From NCBI RefSeq assembly GCF_003057885.1, contig NZ_QAGK01000011.1:1-64000 (forward strand): 64,000 nucleotides of DNA. The letters are read 5' to 3'. Each line of letters opens with the position of its first letter. Position 1 is the stretch's first letter. This document shows positions 15,237 to 24,474 of the stretch, piece by piece. The notes under the pieces are model-generated. The model saw only the letters and a program-made list of their open reading frames with translations. It made no database searches and had not been told where the DNA came from. This stretch comes from Oceaniglobus ichthyenteri. Its GTDB lineage: Bacteria; Pseudomonadota; Alphaproteobacteria; Rhodobacterales; Rhodobacteraceae. The position numbers and the translations under genes are program-made.

Positions 15237-16628
15237 ATGACCGAAAAATCTCAGAACGCGATGTGGGGCGGGCGGTTTGCCGCCGGGCCAGATGCGATCA
15301 TGGAGGCAATTAACGCCTCGATCGCATACGATCAACGGATGGCCGCACAGGATATTGCCGGTTCGCGCGCCCATGCCGCCATGTTGGCCGCCCAAGGTAT
15401 CATCACCGATAGCGATGCCGACGCGATCCGGGAAGGCCTGCTCACGGTGTTGTCAGAAATCGAAGGCGGCACGTTTCAGTTTTCGGCAGCCTTGGAAGAC
15501 ATTCACATGAATGTCGAGGCGCGCCTGAAAGAGCTGATTGGCGAACCGGCGGGGCGGTTGCACACGGGCCGGTCGCGCAACGATCAGGTGGCGACCGATT
15601 TCAAACTTTGGGTGCGTGATCAAATGGATGCGGCCATCGCCGGGTGCGAGGCGTTGCAGCGTGCGCTGTTGACACAGGCCGAGGCGGGCGCCGATTGGGT
15701 GATGCCCGGTTTTACCCATTTGCAAACGGCTCAGCCCGTCACATGGGGCCATCACATGATGGCCTATGTCGAAATGCTGGGCCGCGATGTGGGCCGGTTT
15801 CGCGATGCCCGCGCGCGGCTGAACGAATCGCCCTTGGGGGCGGCGGCGCTGGCGGGCACCGGATTTGCCATTGACCGCGACATGACAGCGCAGGCTTTGG
15901 GGTTTGATCGCCCCACGGCCAATTCGCTGGATTCTGTGGCCGACCGGGATTTCGCGTTGGAGTTTTTGGGCGCGGCAACGATTTGCGCGATGCACCTGTC
16001 GCGCTTTGCCGAAGAATTGGTGATCTGGTCCTCGGCGCAGTTTCGCTTTGTCGCCCTGTCAGACCGGTTTTCCACCGGATCATCAATCATGCCGCAAAAG
16101 AAAAACCCCGACGCCGCCGAATTGATCCGCGCCAAGATTGGCCGGATATTGGGCGCGCAAGTGGCGCTGTTGACGGTGATGAAGGGCCTGCCGCTGGCTT
16201 ATTCCAAGGACATGCAAGAGGACAAGGAACAAACCTTTGATGCGGCTGATTCGCTGATGCTGGCGCTGGCGGCGATGGAAGGCATGGTCAAAGACATGAC
16301 CGCCAATCGCGAAAGCCTGGCCGCCGCTGCCGGTTCGGGGTTTTCCACCGCGACCGATCTGGCCGATTGGCTGGTGCGCGAGGCGGGCCTGCCGTTTCGC
16401 GATGCCCACCATGCCACGGGGGCCTTGGTGGCGCTGGCCGAATCGAAGGGATGTGATTTGCCCGATCTGACCCTGGCCGATATGAAAGACGTGAACGACG
16501 CCATCACTGATGACGTGTTCAACGTGCTGGGCGTGGATAATTCGGTGGCATCGCGCACCAGTTATGGTGGCACCGCGCCGGTGCGGGTGCGCGAACAGGT
16601 GGCGCGCTGGCGCGATATTTTGGGTTAG
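15237..16628 (+). CDS. argH: Argininosuccinate lyase
   Basis: ArgH catalyses the last step of arginine synthesis, cleaving argininosuccinate to arginine and fumarate. The 463-residue protein belongs to the fumarase/aspartase superfamily. It has [13 protein letters not shown] (109-121), TH at 160-161 in the active-site helix and the superfamily signature [12 protein letters not shown] (281-292), which contains the catalytic serine loop. It is followed 8 bases later by a small lipoprotein gene and then lysA, an arrangement I recall from other Rhodobacterales, and is divergent from a TlpA-like gene. Confidence 0.98.
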   Translation: MTEKSQNAMWGGRFAAGPDAIMEAINASIAYDQRMAAQDIAGSRAHAAMLAAQGIITDSDADAIREGLLTVLSEIEGGTFQFSAALEDIHMNVEARLKELIGEPAGRLHTGRSRNDQVATDFKLWVRDQMDAAIAGCEALQRALLTQAEAGADWVMPGFTHLQTAQPVTWGHHMMAYVEMLGRDVGRFRDARARLNESPLGAAALAGTGFAIDRDMTAQALGFDRPTANSLDSVADRDFALEFLGAATICAMHLSRFAEELVIWSSAQFRFVALSDRFSTGSSIMPQKKNPDAAELIRAKIGRILGAQVALLTVMKGLPLAYSKDMQEDKEQTFDAADSLMLALAAMEGMVKDMTANRESLAAAAGSGFSTATDLADWLVREAGLPFRDAHHATGALVALAESKGCDLPDLTLADMKDVNDAITDDVFNVLGVDNSVASRTSYGGTAPVRVREQVARWRDILG

Positions 16629-16636
16629 GAGCTGGC

Positions 16637-16777
16637 ATGCGATACATTCTGATTCCGCTTCTGGGGCTGCTGGTCGCCTGCGGGGCCGATGGCGCGCCTG
16701 AAAAACCCACAGGCGCGAACTCTGGCGTCATGATCGATGGCAAGTCGTGCATCGGCGTGGTCGGGAGCGGCCTTTGA
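16637..16777 (+). CDS. Small lipoprotein downstream of argH
   Basis: This 46-residue product starts at ATG 16637 with TTAGGAG upstream, 8 bases after argH. The first 15 residues form a lipoprotein signal with lipobox LLVAC (Cys15 to be lipidated). The mature part is about 32 residues including a second cysteine in GKSCIGVVG. Short lipoproteins at this spot are found in related genomes; the function is unknown. It is too short for many gene finders. The stop overlaps a region from which the DUF2834 gene starts 8 bases further on. Confidence 0.75.
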   Translation: MRYILIPLLGLLVACGADGAPEKPTGANSGVMIDGKSCIGVVGSGL

Positions 16778-16785
16778 TTTCTCCG

Positions 16786-17085
16786 ATGCGCCTGATTTAT
16801 CTGGCCTTGGCGGTCTGGGGCGCGATCCACCCGATGTATTGGTTCGTGTCCCATATGCGCGAAACCGGCACCGGATTGTCGGGGCTGATTGACGCCTGGT
16901 ATGTCAACGCTTCGACCACCGGCCTGACCTGGGATCTGACGATAGCCGCCATCGCCTTGTTGATCTGGGTGCTGGTCGAAACCTGGCAGCGCAAGGCATG
17001 GCTGAACCTGATCGCGATTCCGGCGACGTTTGGGATTGGCGTCAGTTGTGGCTTGCCGCTGTATCTGTTTTTGCGGTCACGCTAG
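16786..17085 (+). CDS. DUF2834 membrane protein
   Basis: This 99-residue inner-membrane protein has three hydrophobic helices (about 2-20, 40-58 and 66-90). It has the pattern seen in DUF2834: an opening MRLIYLALAVWGAIHPMYW and the segment FVSHMRETG before the second helix. No enzymatic motif is present and no function is known. The ATG at 16786 is preferred over a TTG at 16774 that overlaps the lipoprotein stop. It probably belongs to the argH transcript. The 212 bases after it (17086-17297) contain no gene or clear signal. Confidence 0.75.
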   Translation: MRLIYLALAVWGAIHPMYWFVSHMRETGTGLSGLIDAWYVNASTTGLTWDLTIAAIALLIWVLVETWQRKAWLNLIAIPATFGIGVSCGLPLYLFLRSR

Positions 17086-17297
17086 CGGTTTCGATACACA
17101 GGACCGTGGGCAGATGGCGCAGACCGGTAAAATATGCCTGCTGCGGCAAACCGTTGCGCTGGGCCGTTCAGGTGTCACCGCCACTACGCTCTCCACCTGT
17201 TTGCCCGATTGGTGCACGAAAACCGCCTGAATCGCGGCGATCAATTGCACCCGCCCGCCACTGTGCTATGTCGCGGCGTGGATATTTGGGGGCGGTG

Positions 17298-18563
17298 ATG
17301 GATCATTTTCTGTATCGAAACGGGCAATTATACGCCGAAGACGTGCCATTGGCCGATATCGCGGCCGCGGTGGGCACGCCGTTTTATTGTTATTCCGCCG
17401 CCACCTTTACCCGCCATTACCAACTGTTTGTTGATGCGCTTTCGGGCATGGATCATTTGGTGTGTTACGCGATGAAGGCCAATTCAAACCTGGCGATCCT
17501 GAAATTGCTGGGCGATCAGGGGGCCGGCATGGATGTGGTTTCGGGCGGCGAATATCGCCGCGCGCGGGCGGCGGGTGTGCCGGGCGACAAGATCGTGTTT
17601 TCCGGCGTTGGCAAAACCGCCGATGAAATGCGCCTGGCCCTCACCGGGGGCATCCGCCAATTCAATGTCGAATCCGAACCCGAGATGGAGGCGCTGAACG
17701 CCGTTGCCCTATCATTGAACATGGTTGCGCCGATTGCAGTGCGGGTAAACCCCGATATCGATGCCAATACCCACGAAAAAATCGCCACGGGCCGCAAGGA
17801 AGACAAGTTCGGCATCCCGATTTCCCGCGCGCGCGAGGTTTATGCCCACGCTGCCACTTTACCGGGGCTGAAAATTATCGGCATTGATGTGCATATCGGA
17901 TCGCAACTGGTCGATCTGGCCCCGTTTGAGGCGGCGTATCGCAAATTGGGCGAACTCACCGCCGTGTTGCGCGCCGATGGCCACGACATCACCCGTTTGG
18001 ATCTGGGCGGTGGTCTGGGCATTCCGTATGAGCGAAGCAATGCCGACCCGCCGTTGCCCAGCGATTATGGCGCAATGGTGCAACGGGTTCTGGGCGATCT
18101 GGGATGTGAAATCGAGATTGAGCCGGGCCGCCTGATTGCCGGCAACTCGGGGGTTCTGGTATCGGATGTGATCTATGTGAAACAGGGCGAAGACCGTGAT
18201 TTTCTGATCATCGACGCGGCAATGAATGATCTGATCCGCCCTGCCATGTATGGCGCATATCACGATATTGTGCCGTTGGTTGAGCCCGCGCCGGGCACCG
18301 AAAAACATATGTATGACGTGGTTGGTCCGGTGTGCGAATCCGGCGATACATTTGCCAAACGCCGCGCCATGCCGCCGCTGAAGGCCGGTGATCTGGTGGC
18401 GTTTCGCAGTGCCGGAGCGTATGGCGCGGTGATGGCATCGGAATATAATTCCCGCCCCCTCATCCCCGAGGTTTTGGTCAGCGGCGATCAATTCGCCGTC
18501 ATTCGGGCGCGCCCCACCTTTGACGAAATGCTGAATCGCGATACCATACCTGAATGGTTGTGA
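17298..18563 (+). CDS. lysA: Diaminopimelate decarboxylase
   Basis: LysA decarboxylates meso-diaminopimelate to L-lysine, using PLP. This is a 421-residue fold-III alanine-racemase-like enzyme. The PLP-binding lysine is K60 in CYAMKANSN, the phosphate-binding glycine loop is in LDLGGGLGIP, and the C-terminal active-site Cys-Glu pair is C346-E347 in PVCESGDTF with Y375 in GAYGAVMAS. GTG or ATG readings further upstream have no family similarity; ATG 17298 follows GGGGCGGTG. It is followed after 39 bases by the DUF4175 gene. Confidence 0.97.
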   Translation: MDHFLYRNGQLYAEDVPLADIAAAVGTPFYCYSAATFTRHYQLFVDALSGMDHLVCYAMKANSNLAILKLLGDQGAGMDVVSGGEYRRARAAGVPGDKIVFSGVGKTADEMRLALTGGIRQFNVESEPEMEALNAVALSLNMVAPIAVRVNPDIDANTHEKIATGRKEDKFGIPISRAREVYAHAATLPGLKIIGIDVHIGSQLVDLAPFEAAYRKLGELTAVLRADGHDITRLDLGGGLGIPYERSNADPPLPSDYGAMVQRVLGDLGCEIEIEPGRLIAGNSGVLVSDVIYVKQGEDRDFLIIDAAMNDLIRPAMYGAYHDIVPLVEPAPGTEKHMYDVVGPVCESGDTFAKRRAMPPLKAGDLVAFRSAGAYGAVMASEYNSRPLIPEVLVSGDQFAVIRARPTFDEMLNRDTIPEWL

Positions 18564-18602
18564 CGCGCCCGGCGTCAGAACCGCAGTTTCATGCGAGGGC
18601 CG

Positions 18603-21125
18603 ATGCCGGAACCGACACTGACCCACCCCGCCTTTGACAGCCTGCGCCGCCCGCTGGCCCTGACCCGGTTTGGCATGATCGCCGAACGGGTGACCCGCGC
18701 CTTTTGGCCGGTCTGGAGCATCGTTCTGGCGGTGCTGGGCCTGTTGATGTTGGGCCTGCATGATGCGGTGCCGGTGGAATGGGTGTGGGGCGTGGGCGCT
18801 ATGGCCGCGCTGTCGTTGATCTGGTTCCTTTGGCGGGGGGTGCGGGCGTTTGTGATGCCGTCGCGCGCCGATGCACTGGCGCGGCTTGATGCCACCCTGC
18901 GCGGTCGCCCGATTCAAACCCTGACCGATACACAGGCCATCGGCGGTGGCGATCCGGGGTCAGAGGCGGTGTGGCAGGCCCATATCGCGCGTATGGCCGA
19001 GCGGGTGAAATCCGCCCGCGCGGTGCAGCCGAATCTGCAGATCGCGGCGCGCGATCCCTTTGCGCTGCGCTATGTCGCGGTGTTGCTGTTTGCCGTGGCG
19101 CTGTTGTTCGGGGCGTTTGGCCGGGTGGCCAGTGTGGGCGATATGGGGCCGGGCGGTGGCGCGGCCCTGGCCGCTGGTCCCGCCTGGGAGGGCTGGATCG
19201 AACCGCCGGGATATACCGGCAAGCCCAGCCTGTATCTGGCCGATATCGCCGCCGCCTCGGTCACGGTCCCCCAAGGCAGCCGCGTAACCCTGCGCCTGTA
19301 TGGCGAGGTTGGCGCGCTGAAAGTGGAGGAAACCGTATCGGGCCGCGCGGATGACGTGGCCCCGACCACGCCAGAAATCGCGCAGAGCTTTGATGTGGTG
19401 CAAAGCGGCACCTTGGATATCACCGGCCCCGGCGGGCGCGCCTGGGATGTGGTGATGGCCCCGGATGCCGCCCCGACGGTTGCCGTCACCGGCCCGGCCG
19501 AGCGTAAGGCCGATGGCGAATTGCGCCTGCCGTTTCACGCCCAGGATGATTTTGGCATTGTCGCGGGCACCGCCACGATCACCCTGAACCTGTCCGCGGT
19601 TGACCGGCGCCACGGTTTGGCCATTGCCCCCGATCCGCGCGATGAAATCACGCTGGACCTGCCGCTGCCGTTCAACGGCAACCGTGCCGATTTTCAAGAG
19701 GTGCTGATTGATAATTTCAGCAAACACCCCTGGGCCAATATGCCCATTACTGTCCGGTTGACCGTCGAAGATGCCCTTGGCCAATCGGGCGAAAGCGGCG
19801 CGGTTTCCGAAAATCTGGGTGGATTGCGGTTCTTTGATCCTCTGGCCAAGGCAATCATCGAGCAGCGGCGCGATTTGTTGTGGTCGCGCGACAATGCCCG
19901 CCGGGTGGCACAGATTTTGCGCGCGGTGTCGTTTACGCCCAAGGATATCTTCCGCTCAGAAACCCAGTACGACGATTTGCACACTGCCATTGAACAGTTG
20001 GAGGCAGGCATCGAACTTGCCTCTCTTTCAACCGAAATTCAGGAAGAGGTGGCCGAGGCTCTTTGGGAATTGGCCGAACAGATCGAATATGGCGATCTGG
20101 CCGACGCGTTGGAACGGCTGCGCCGGGCGCAGGATCGGTTGAACGAAGCGATCCGCAATGGTGCCAGCGATGAAGAAATCGCCGGTCTGATGGAAGAATT
20201 ACGCCAGGCGATGCAGGATTACATGCGCCAGTTGGCCGAACGCAATGACCAGCAAGAGCAACAGGGCGAAGGCGAAACGCAGGAAATTACCAGCGATCAG
20301 TTGCAAGAAATGCTGGATCGTATCCAAGAGCTGATGGAGCAGGGCCGCATGGCCGAGGCCCAGGAATTGCTGGATCAGTTGCAGCAGATGATGGAAAACA
20401 TGCAAGTCACCCAAGGCGAAGGCGGCGAAGGCCAGCAAGGCGCGGGTGAGGAAGCGATGGAGAACCTGCAAGAATCGCTGCGCGAACAGCAGGGCCTGTC
20501 GGATGAGGCGTTTCGCGATCTGCAGGAACAGTTCAATCCCGGCCAGGGTCAGCCGGGCCAACCAGGCCAAGGTCAGCCCGGCCAAGATCAAGGCGAGGGC
20601 GAAGGCGAAAACCCCGATGGCCAAGAAGGGCGCAGCCTGGCCGACCGCCAGCAGGCTTTGCGCGATGAACTGAACCGCCAACAGGGCAATTTGCCCGGTG
20701 CCGGCACCCCCGAAGGCGATGCGGCGCGCGAGGCACTGGGCCGCGCGGGCGAGGCGATGGACGGCGCCGAACAGGCGCTGCGCGATGGCGATTATGCCGA
20801 GGCGCTGGATCAGCAATCCGATGCGATGGAGGCCCTGCGCGAGGGCATTCGCAGCCTGGGTGAGTCACTGGCGCAGCAACAACAGCAGCAAAACGGCCAG
20901 GGGCAGGCCAGCACCCGGGGCGATCCAACGGGACGCCAGCGTGATCCGCTGGGTCGTGAGCCGGGAGCGAACGGGCAAATGGGCAGCGACGAAAACTTGT
21001 TGCCCGGTGAAGATGTCTATCGTCGGGCCGAAGAATTGACCGATGAAATCCGCCGCCGCTCGGGCGAGCAAGAGCGCCCTGAACAGGAGTTGGATTATCT
21101 CAAGCGGTTGCTGGATCGGTTTTAA
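18603..21125 (+). CDS. Large TIGR02302/DUF4175 membrane protein
   Basis: This is a roughly 840-residue protein. Three hydrophobic helices near residues 30-55, 60-82 and 155-175 anchor it in the inner membrane. A long periplasmic part follows and includes beta-rich segments. After about residue 430 the chain is dominated by charged helices with repeated glutamine-rich pieces (for example EMLDRIQELMEQGRM), then a Gly/Gln/Glu low-complexity tract near 640-675 (NPGQGQPGQPGQGQ). This matches the alphaproteobacterial TIGR02302 family, whose function is unknown. The start could be 18591 or 18603. It lies between lysA and the ftsEX genes, as is usual in this order. Confidence 0.88.
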   Translation: MPEPTLTHPAFDSLRRPLALTRFGMIAERVTRAFWPVWSIVLAVLGLLMLGLHDAVPVEWVWGVGAMAALSLIWFLWRGVRAFVMPSRADALARLDATLRGRPIQTLTDTQAIGGGDPGSEAVWQAHIARMAERVKSARAVQPNLQIAARDPFALRYVAVLLFAVALLFGAFGRVASVGDMGPGGGAALAAGPAWEGWIEPPGYTGKPSLYLADIAAASVTVPQGSRVTLRLYGEVGALKVEETVSGRADDVAPTTPEIAQSFDVVQSGTLDITGPGGRAWDVVMAPDAAPTVAVTGPAERKADGELRLPFHAQDDFGIVAGTATITLNLSAVDRRHGLAIAPDPRDEITLDLPLPFNGNRADFQEVLIDNFSKHPWANMPITVRLTVEDALGQSGESGAVSENLGGLRFFDPLAKAIIEQRRDLLWSRDNARRVAQILRAVSFTPKDIFRSETQYDDLHTAIEQLEAGIELASLSTEIQEEVAEALWELAEQIEYGDLADALERLRRAQDRLNEAIRNGASDEEIAGLMEELRQAMQDYMRQLAERNDQQEQQGEGETQEITSDQLQEMLDRIQELMEQGRMAEAQELLDQLQQMMENMQVTQGEGGEGQQGAGEEAMENLQESLREQQGLSDEAFRDLQEQFNPGQGQPGQPGQGQPGQDQGEGEGENPDGQEGRSLADRQQALRDELNRQQGNLPGAGTPEGDAAREALGRAGEAMDGAEQALRDGDYAEALDQQSDAMEALREGIRSLGESLAQQQQQQNGQGQASTRGDPTGRQRDPLGREPGANGQMGSDENLLPGEDVYRRAEELTDEIRRRSGEQERPEQELDYLKRLLDRF

Positions 21126-21150
21126 GGGGCGCGGGAAACGTCGGTGCGTG

Positions 21151-21936
21151 CTAGGCGTTGCCGCCCATCGCATCGACGGCAGTTTGCAGCAGACCGTTGA
21201 TGCCATCACGCAGGCCATTCGCCCAATCCAGATAAGCATTCAGCGTAGGCGTCAGGCCCGGCGCTTTGTTGGCCAGTTGCGGCGCAAACAGATAAAGCGC
21301 GGCCATGACGGCGAAAACCCCGAAAACAAGAAAAAATCCCAACCGGAATCCGCGGCGGGTTTTCACCTGTTCGATCTCATCGTCGATGTGGTCTGCTGTG
21401 TCACGTTCACCTGTGGCGGTGAGGGTCGAGTTGATTTCTTCGATGTCGGGCAATAATTCCCGGCGCGAATTGGGGGCCACGGTGGCCGCGATGGCGGCTT
21501 GGGCGGCGTCTTTCTCTGTCGCCTCTTCGGGGGTGTCGCGCAGGCGGGCCAGCCGCGCTTTGGCTGCGGCGGCCCGGGATTCGGCGCCATTCGGATCACT
21601 CAGGCCCAGATCGGGCTGAATTTCCAGACTTTCACCCATTTCGCGGCGGCGCGCTGCCGCCTCGTGTTCGGCCTCCTGGCGCAAAATCTCGCGCGTCAGG
21701 TCATCCATCGGGCGTGCTTTGGCGGCTGGTTTGGGGGGCTCTGCCGGGGCGGGTGGTTCGAAATCCGGGTCAGGTTCGGCCAACTCGTGGTCGTTGGTCA
21801 ACGTGCCTTTGGCGGTTTCAGACTGTTGAAACCACGTGTGCCCACAGGACGAACATTGCACATCCCGCCCCTCATCGGGGATCATGGACACGTCAACCTC
21901 GTACTGCGCTGCGCAATTCGGACATATCAGCCGCAT
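21151..21936 (-). CDS. Zinc-ribbon membrane protein (MJ0042 type)
   Basis: This 261-residue protein opens with MRLICPNCAAQYEVD and has a CxxC...CxxC zinc ribbon (C5, C8, C28, C31) of the MJ0042/zinc_ribbon_5 type. It continues with a long charged, alanine-rich disordered region and a single transmembrane helix near residues 208-230 (GFRLGFFLVFGVFAVMAALY). A short soluble tail ends the chain. ATG 21936 follows GAGGGG. It is head-to-head with ftsE, convergent with DUF4175. Function is unknown; a regulatory or scaffolding role at the membrane is a guess. Confidence 0.82.
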   Translation of the reverse strand: MRLICPNCAAQYEVDVSMIPDEGRDVQCSSCGHTWFQQSETAKGTLTNDHELAEPDPDFEPPAPAEPPKPAAKARPMDDLTREILRQEAEHEAAARRREMGESLEIQPDLGLSDPNGAESRAAAAKARLARLRDTPEEATEKDAAQAAIAATVAPNSRRELLPDIEEINSTLTATGERDTADHIDDEIEQVKTRRGFRLGFFLVFGVFAVMAALYLFAPQLANKAPGLTPTLNAYLDWANGLRDGINGLLQTAVDAMGGNA

Positions 21937-22098
21937 TGCGGACCCCTCAACCATTCCCATTTGACGTTAACACTTTCACCGGACGGGGCGCAACTTCAAG
22001 ACCCGGGGCGGAAATAATGGTTTTCGCGCGTGATATGATTGAAACACTGGCGTGAGTGATGCAAAACAGCCCAATTGGGGTATCCCCGGGGGCAGATT

Positions 22099-22776
22099 GT
22101 GATCGAACTGAATGAGGTCAGCTATAGCTACGGCGGCGATGCGTTGCTGTCGGATATTTCGCTGCGGCTGGCACCGGGGTCATTTCATTTTCTGACCGGG
22201 CCATCGGGGGCGGGCAAATCCACCCTGCTGAAACTGTGCTATATGGAGTTGATGGCGACCCATGGCACCGTCACGATTTTTGGCCGCCCCGCCCATGAAA
22301 TCAGTCGTGATGGCGTGGCCTCGGTGCGCCGCCGGGTCGGGATCGTGCACCAGGATTGCCAATTTCTGGACCATCTGCCGTTGCTGGAAAATGTGGCGCT
22401 GCCGCTGACCGTATCAGGCCAAAGCACCGAGGCGAACATGGCCGAAATGCAGGATTTGCTGGCCTGGGTCGGGTTGGCCGCAAAAATGCGATCTCTGCCG
22501 CCGGAATTGTCGGGTGGGGAACGACAACGCGCGGCCCTGGCGCGGGCCGTGGTGATGTCGCCCGATGTGATTTTGGCGGATGAACCGACCGGCAACCTGG
22601 ATTGGGAAATGTCGCTGCGCCTGCTGACGCTGCTGGTTGAACTGAACCGGATGGGCAAGGCCATACTGGTGGCGACCCATGATCTGAACCTGATCCGCCA
22701 TGCCAAGGCGCAAGTGGCGGCACGGGTGCTGCGGATCAAGGATCGCAGGCTGCAATTGGCCGGGGCTGATCTGTGA
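22099..22776 (+). CDS. ftsE: Cell division ATP-binding protein FtsE
   Basis: FtsE is the ABC ATPase that works with FtsX at the divisome to control peptidoglycan hydrolases. The 225-residue protein has Walker A GPSGAGKST (about 34-42), the signature LSGGERQRAALARA and Walker B ILADEPTGNLD, the last two with the FtsE-type DEPTGNLD ending. GTG 22099 is chosen because MIELNEVSYSYGG is the normal beginning; a TTG 24 bases upstream adds an unlikely extension. The stop overlaps ftsX by one base (TGATG). Confidence 0.96.
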   Translation: MIELNEVSYSYGGDALLSDISLRLAPGSFHFLTGPSGAGKSTLLKLCYMELMATHGTVTIFGRPAHEISRDGVASVRRRVGIVHQDCQFLDHLPLLENVALPLTVSGQSTEANMAEMQDLLAWVGLAAKMRSLPPELSGGERQRAALARAVVMSPDVILADEPTGNLDWEMSLRLLTLLVELNRMGKAILVATHDLNLIRHAKAQVAARVLRIKDRRLQLAGADL

Positions 22777-23675
22777 TGAAACTGTCCAAGGCAATCGCGC
22801 TGATCAAGGGCGATCCGCGCGCTGACCGGGCTGTGCCGCCCACGGGCGTGACCGCACAACTGACCGTGCTGACCGCGGCGGCGATGGCGTTTCTGGGGGT
22901 GTTTGCCCTGGCCTTGTCCCTGGCCACGGGGCGGTTGGCCGACCGATGGGCCAGCGAACTGGCGCAAAGTTCCACCGTGCGCATTTCGGCCCCCGCCGAA
23001 CAGCTGGCCGCGCAGACCGCCGCCGCCTTGCGGGTGTTGGAGCAAACCACCGGTGTGCAATCGGCACGCGCGCTGGACGTGGCCGAACAGCGCGCGCTGC
23101 TTGCGCCGTGGTTCGGCCCCGATCTGCCGGTTGAAACCCTGCCGATTCCGCAATTGATCGAGGTGGTGGAAACCCGTGATGGGTATGATGCCGAAGGATT
23201 GCGCCTGCGTCTGCGCGGCGAAGCGCCGGGTGCGGTTCTGGATGATCACACCCGCTGGCGGCGACCGTTGATCGAGGCGGCGGGGCGGTTGAATGCGTTG
23301 GGGTTGGTATCGCTGGTGTTGATCGGGGTGGTCATGGTGGCGATGATCACGCTGGCTGCCAATGCGGCCCTGTCGGCCAATGCACAGGTGATTCGGGTTT
23401 TGCGATTGGTTGGCGCGCGCGACAATTACATCGCCCGCGCCTTTGTGCGCCGGTATACATTGCGCGCCCTTACCGGGGCGCTGGCGGGCACCGCATTGGG
23501 GATGGTGGCAATGGCCCTGTTGCCCCGGGCCGATGCGGCGGGCGGATTTTTGACCGGCCTGGGGTTTTCGGGGGCGGGATGGTTGGTGCCGCTGCTAATT
23601 CCGCCTTTGGCGGCGATCATCGCGTTCTGGTCGACCCGCTGGGCGGCGCTGCGCGCGTTAAAGGAGATTACGTAA
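22776..23675 (+). CDS. ftsX: Cell division protein FtsX
   Basis: FtsX is the membrane partner of FtsE; its periplasmic loop activates cell-wall amidase regulators. The 299-residue protein has a cytoplasmic N-terminus, a first helix near 27-50, a periplasmic domain to about 170, and three further helices (about 175-200, 228-255 and 265-290), which is the FtsX layout. The segment RVLRLVGARDNYIARAFVRR after helix 2 is typical. It is translationally coupled to ftsE upstream and to plsC downstream (TAATG overlap at 23673-23677). Confidence 0.94.
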   Translation: MKLSKAIALIKGDPRADRAVPPTGVTAQLTVLTAAAMAFLGVFALALSLATGRLADRWASELAQSSTVRISAPAEQLAAQTAAALRVLEQTTGVQSARALDVAEQRALLAPWFGPDLPVETLPIPQLIEVVETRDGYDAEGLRLRLRGEAPGAVLDDHTRWRRPLIEAAGRLNALGLVSLVLIGVVMVAMITLAANAALSANAQVIRVLRLVGARDNYIARAFVRRYTLRALTGALAGTALGMVAMALLPRADAAGGFLTGLGFSGAGWLVPLLIPPLAAIIAFWSTRWAALRALKEIT

Positions 23676-24421
23676 TGGCCTATGGCGTGCAATGGATCCG
23701 ATCGTTGTTTTTCAATATCTCCATGTATCTGGCCATGCCGGTGATCGGGTTGATTGCGCTGCCGTGGATGTTGGTATCGACCAACGGGGCCTATTGGGCC
23801 TGTCATGCCTATTGCCGTTGGGTGCAATGGAGTGCCGGCTGGATGATCGGGCTGAAATGCGAAGTGCGCGGCACACCGCCCACGGGCGCCGCACTGGTGG
23901 CGGCAAAGCATCAGTCGTTTCTGGATATCCTGATGATTTTCGGTGCCATGCCCCGGGGCCGGTTCATCATGAAAAAAGAGCTGATGTGGGCGCCAATCCT
24001 AGGGTTATACGCTTGGCGGATCAAATGCGTGTTCGTGGATCGCGGCAAGCGCGGGCAGGCGATTGCCAAAATGTTGGCCGATGTGGCAGCGGGAAACCGC
24101 ACCATGGGGCAGTTGACGATTTACCCCCAAGGCACCCGTGTCAGCCCCGGCGTGGTGGCCCCCTATAAGGCCGGCACCGGCATTTTATATGAACAACTGG
24201 GCCAACCCTGTGTGCCGGTGGCATGCAATGTCGGTGTGTTCTGGCCCAAACGCGGAGTTTACCGCAAGCCCGGCACAGCCGTTGTTGAATTTCTTGAACC
24301 GATCCCACCGGGGGTGCGGCGGGTGGATTTCATGAAACTGTTGCAAGACCGGGTTGAAAGCCGCTCAAACGCGCTGATGGCTGAGGCGGGGTTTGTTGCC
24401 CTGCCAAAGGCAAAAGACTGA
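23675..24421 (+). CDS. plsC: 1-acyl-sn-glycerol-3-phosphate acyltransferase
   Basis: PlsC adds the second acyl chain to lysophosphatidic acid to give phosphatidic acid. The 248-residue protein has a hydrophobic N-terminal helix and the acyltransferase motif H79-x4-D84 (KHQSFLD). It also has FVDRGKRG and the substrate-binding YPQGTR (150-155), a PEGTR variant with Gln for Glu that occurs in this family. ATG 23675 overlaps the ftsX stop, so division and phospholipid genes are expressed together. A dual role in lyso-ornithine lipid acylation (OlsA-like) cannot be excluded. Confidence 0.92.
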   Translation: MAYGVQWIRSLFFNISMYLAMPVIGLIALPWMLVSTNGAYWACHAYCRWVQWSAGWMIGLKCEVRGTPPTGAALVAAKHQSFLDILMIFGAMPRGRFIMKKELMWAPILGLYAWRIKCVFVDRGKRGQAIAKMLADVAAGNRTMGQLTIYPQGTRVSPGVVAPYKAGTGILYEQLGQPCVPVACNVGVFWPKRGVYRKPGTAVVEFLEPIPPGVRRVDFMKLLQDRVESRSNALMAEAGFVALPKAKD

Positions 24422-24474
24422 CGATTTCAATCTTTTGCCCTATACACCGGGGTTTGCCGATGCTTTTGGCTGGC

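Noticed and set aside
20220-20920. Glutamine-codon-rich repeats as a DNA satellite
   Set aside because: The repeats are in frame within the DUF4175 coding region and vary at the DNA level, so they reflect protein low complexity.
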